Of a DNA stretch of 64,000 nucleotides, positions 63,185-64,000 are shown in pieces. The stretch comes from Vibrio sp. 10N.286.49.B1 (lineage in GTDB: Bacteria > Pseudomonadota > Gammaproteobacteria > Enterobacterales > Vibrionaceae). Made by a program: the position numbers and the translations under genes. The stretch covers positions 248,001 to 312,000 of the forward strand of contig NZ_MCUW01000012.1 in NCBI RefSeq assembly GCF_002873335.1, given 5' to 3'. The notes under the pieces were generated by a model. It did no database searches, was not told the DNA's origin, and saw nothing but the letters and a program-made list of their open reading frames with translations. Positions within the stretch are counted from its first letter, which is position 1. Each line of letters begins with the position of its first letter.

Positions 63185-64000
63185 ATGGAACAACTTATTC
63201 GTGACGAAATGCGTGTGCTGCCGTCTATTGACCCTCAATTCGAAATAGAACGTCGCGTCGAATTTATTAAAGCTAAACTACTCAGCTCTGGCTGTAAGTC
63301 ACTGGTTCTTGGTATCAGCGGCGGTGTTGATTCAACCACATGCGGCAGATTGGCTCAACTTGCAATCAATGCATTAAACCAACAAGCGAACTCTGCAGAT
63401 TATCAATTTATCGCAGTGCGCTTACCTTACGGCGAACAACAAGATGAGGATGAGGCTCAACTTGCGCTTTCTTTCATCGAACCAACACATTCTATTTCTG
63501 TGAATATTAAAGCCGGGGTTGATGGACTTCACGCCGCGTCGCACATTGCACTAGAAGGAACAGGTCTACTTCCAACCGATCGCGCTAAAATTGACTTCGT
63601 AAAAGGCAATGTGAAAGCGCGCGCTCGTATGGCTGCACAATACGAAGTCGCAGGGTATGTAGGTGGCCTCGTTCTGGGGACCGACCATTCCGCAGAAAAC
63701 ATCACTGGTTTCTATACAAAGTTTGGCGATGGCGCTTGTGATATGGCACCATTATTTGGGCTAAGTAAACGCCAAGTTCGTGAGGTAGCCGCGAGTTTAG
63801 GTGCGCCAGAACTTCTCGTGAAAAAGGTGCCCACTGCCGACTTGGAAGAACTTGCGCCGCAAAAAGCCGATGAAGATGCATTGAATTTATCTTATGACCA
63901 AATCGATGATTTCTTAGAAGGTAAAGCCGTCTCACAGGATGTCTCCGATCGACTGGTTGCGATCTACAAGGCAACACAACACAAACGTGAACCCATTCCA
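63185..64000 (+). CDS. nadE: NH3-dependent NAD synthetase (3' end outside window)
   Basis: 272 codons up to the window end with no stop; the protein is almost complete (about 275 residues usual). ATP-pyrophosphatase loop [13 protein letters not shown]. Further features are [46 protein letters not shown] and [13 protein letters not shown] [12 protein letters not shown]. It converts deamido-NAD to NAD with ammonia. ATG after GCAGGAAAAGG. Divergent from the nadD-like gene with a 117-base gap. Confidence 0.95.
   Translation, partial: MEQLIRDEMRVLPSIDPQFEIERRVEFIKAKLLSSGCKSLVLGISGGVDSTTCGRLAQLAINALNQQANSADYQFIAVRLPYGEQQDEDEAQLALSFIEPTHSISVNIKAGVDGLHAASHIALEGTGLLPTDRAKIDFVKGNVKARARMAAQYEVAGYVGGLVLGTDHSAENITGFYTKFGDGACDMAPLFGLSKRQVREVAASLGAPELLVKKVPTADLEELAPQKADEDALNLSYDQIDDFLEGKAVSQDVSDRLVAIYKATQHKREPIP

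Overview
The window looks like part of the second chromosome of a marine Vibrionaceae (Vibrio-type) bacterium. The basis is gene content: a divergent hmp-norR pair followed by a cold-shock gene and yaeQ, a second secD-secF pair, yejABEF, artPIQM and nadE. From memory these sit on the small chromosome of Vibrio; no search was run. About 50 protein genes, one tRNA gene and two decayed genes are described. Everything is read from the sequence plus family knowledge.

Layout. 1-1030: remains of an IS3-type transposase gene and of a small XRE regulator, lying at the 3' side of a tRNA-Gly(TCC) gene, which looks like an old integration scar. 1.2-14.7 kb: a DUF1501/DUF1800 pair, an outer-membrane barrel, a ThrE-type exporter, a cold-shock protein with a long leader, yaeQ, the nitric-oxide module hmp/norR with putative NorR sites, a membrane-anchored glutaredoxin, a glutamine amidotransferase and roxA. 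14.8-22.7 kb: first beta-1,3-glucan (laminarin) locus, with two lipoproteins built only of carbohydrate-binding-like domains, a GH17 and a GH16 enzyme. 23.2-31.5 kb: RNA methyltransferase, SDR, two LysR regulators, a chemoreceptor, a repeat-built lipoprotein and a small barrel. 31.7-38.4 kb: yejABEF and a PAS-GGDEF protein. 38.7-44.3 kb: second laminarin locus, with a LamB-type porin, a GH16 lipoprotein, a MalM-like protein and a LacI-type regulator. 44.4-64 kb: secDF, small regulators, nfsA, a metal-site-poor ureohydrolase-like protein, rlpA-like, artPIQM, a MaoC-type protein, small lipoprotein and membrane proteins, a PlsC-type acyltransferase with a putative FadR box, an AraC relative lacking one helix-turn-helix, and a nadD-like/nadE divergent pair (nadE runs off the end).

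The main system. The two laminarin loci lie 16 kb apart but share a 12-bp palindrome of the form GAAAGCGCTTTC: three copies upstream of the first locus, one before the porin and two before the LacI-type gene. I read them as one regulon. Laminarin would be held at the surface by CBM-only lipoproteins and cut by GH16/GH17 enzymes. One GH16 enzyme carries a GlyGly-CTERM sorting tail and the other is a lipoprotein. Oligosaccharides would enter through the LamB-type porin with the help of a MalM-like protein. The arrangement resembles a Bacteroidetes glycan-binding locus rebuilt from Gammaproteobacterial maltose-system parts. No cytoplasmic glucosidase or dedicated sugar transporter is in the window, so uptake across the inner membrane must be encoded elsewhere.
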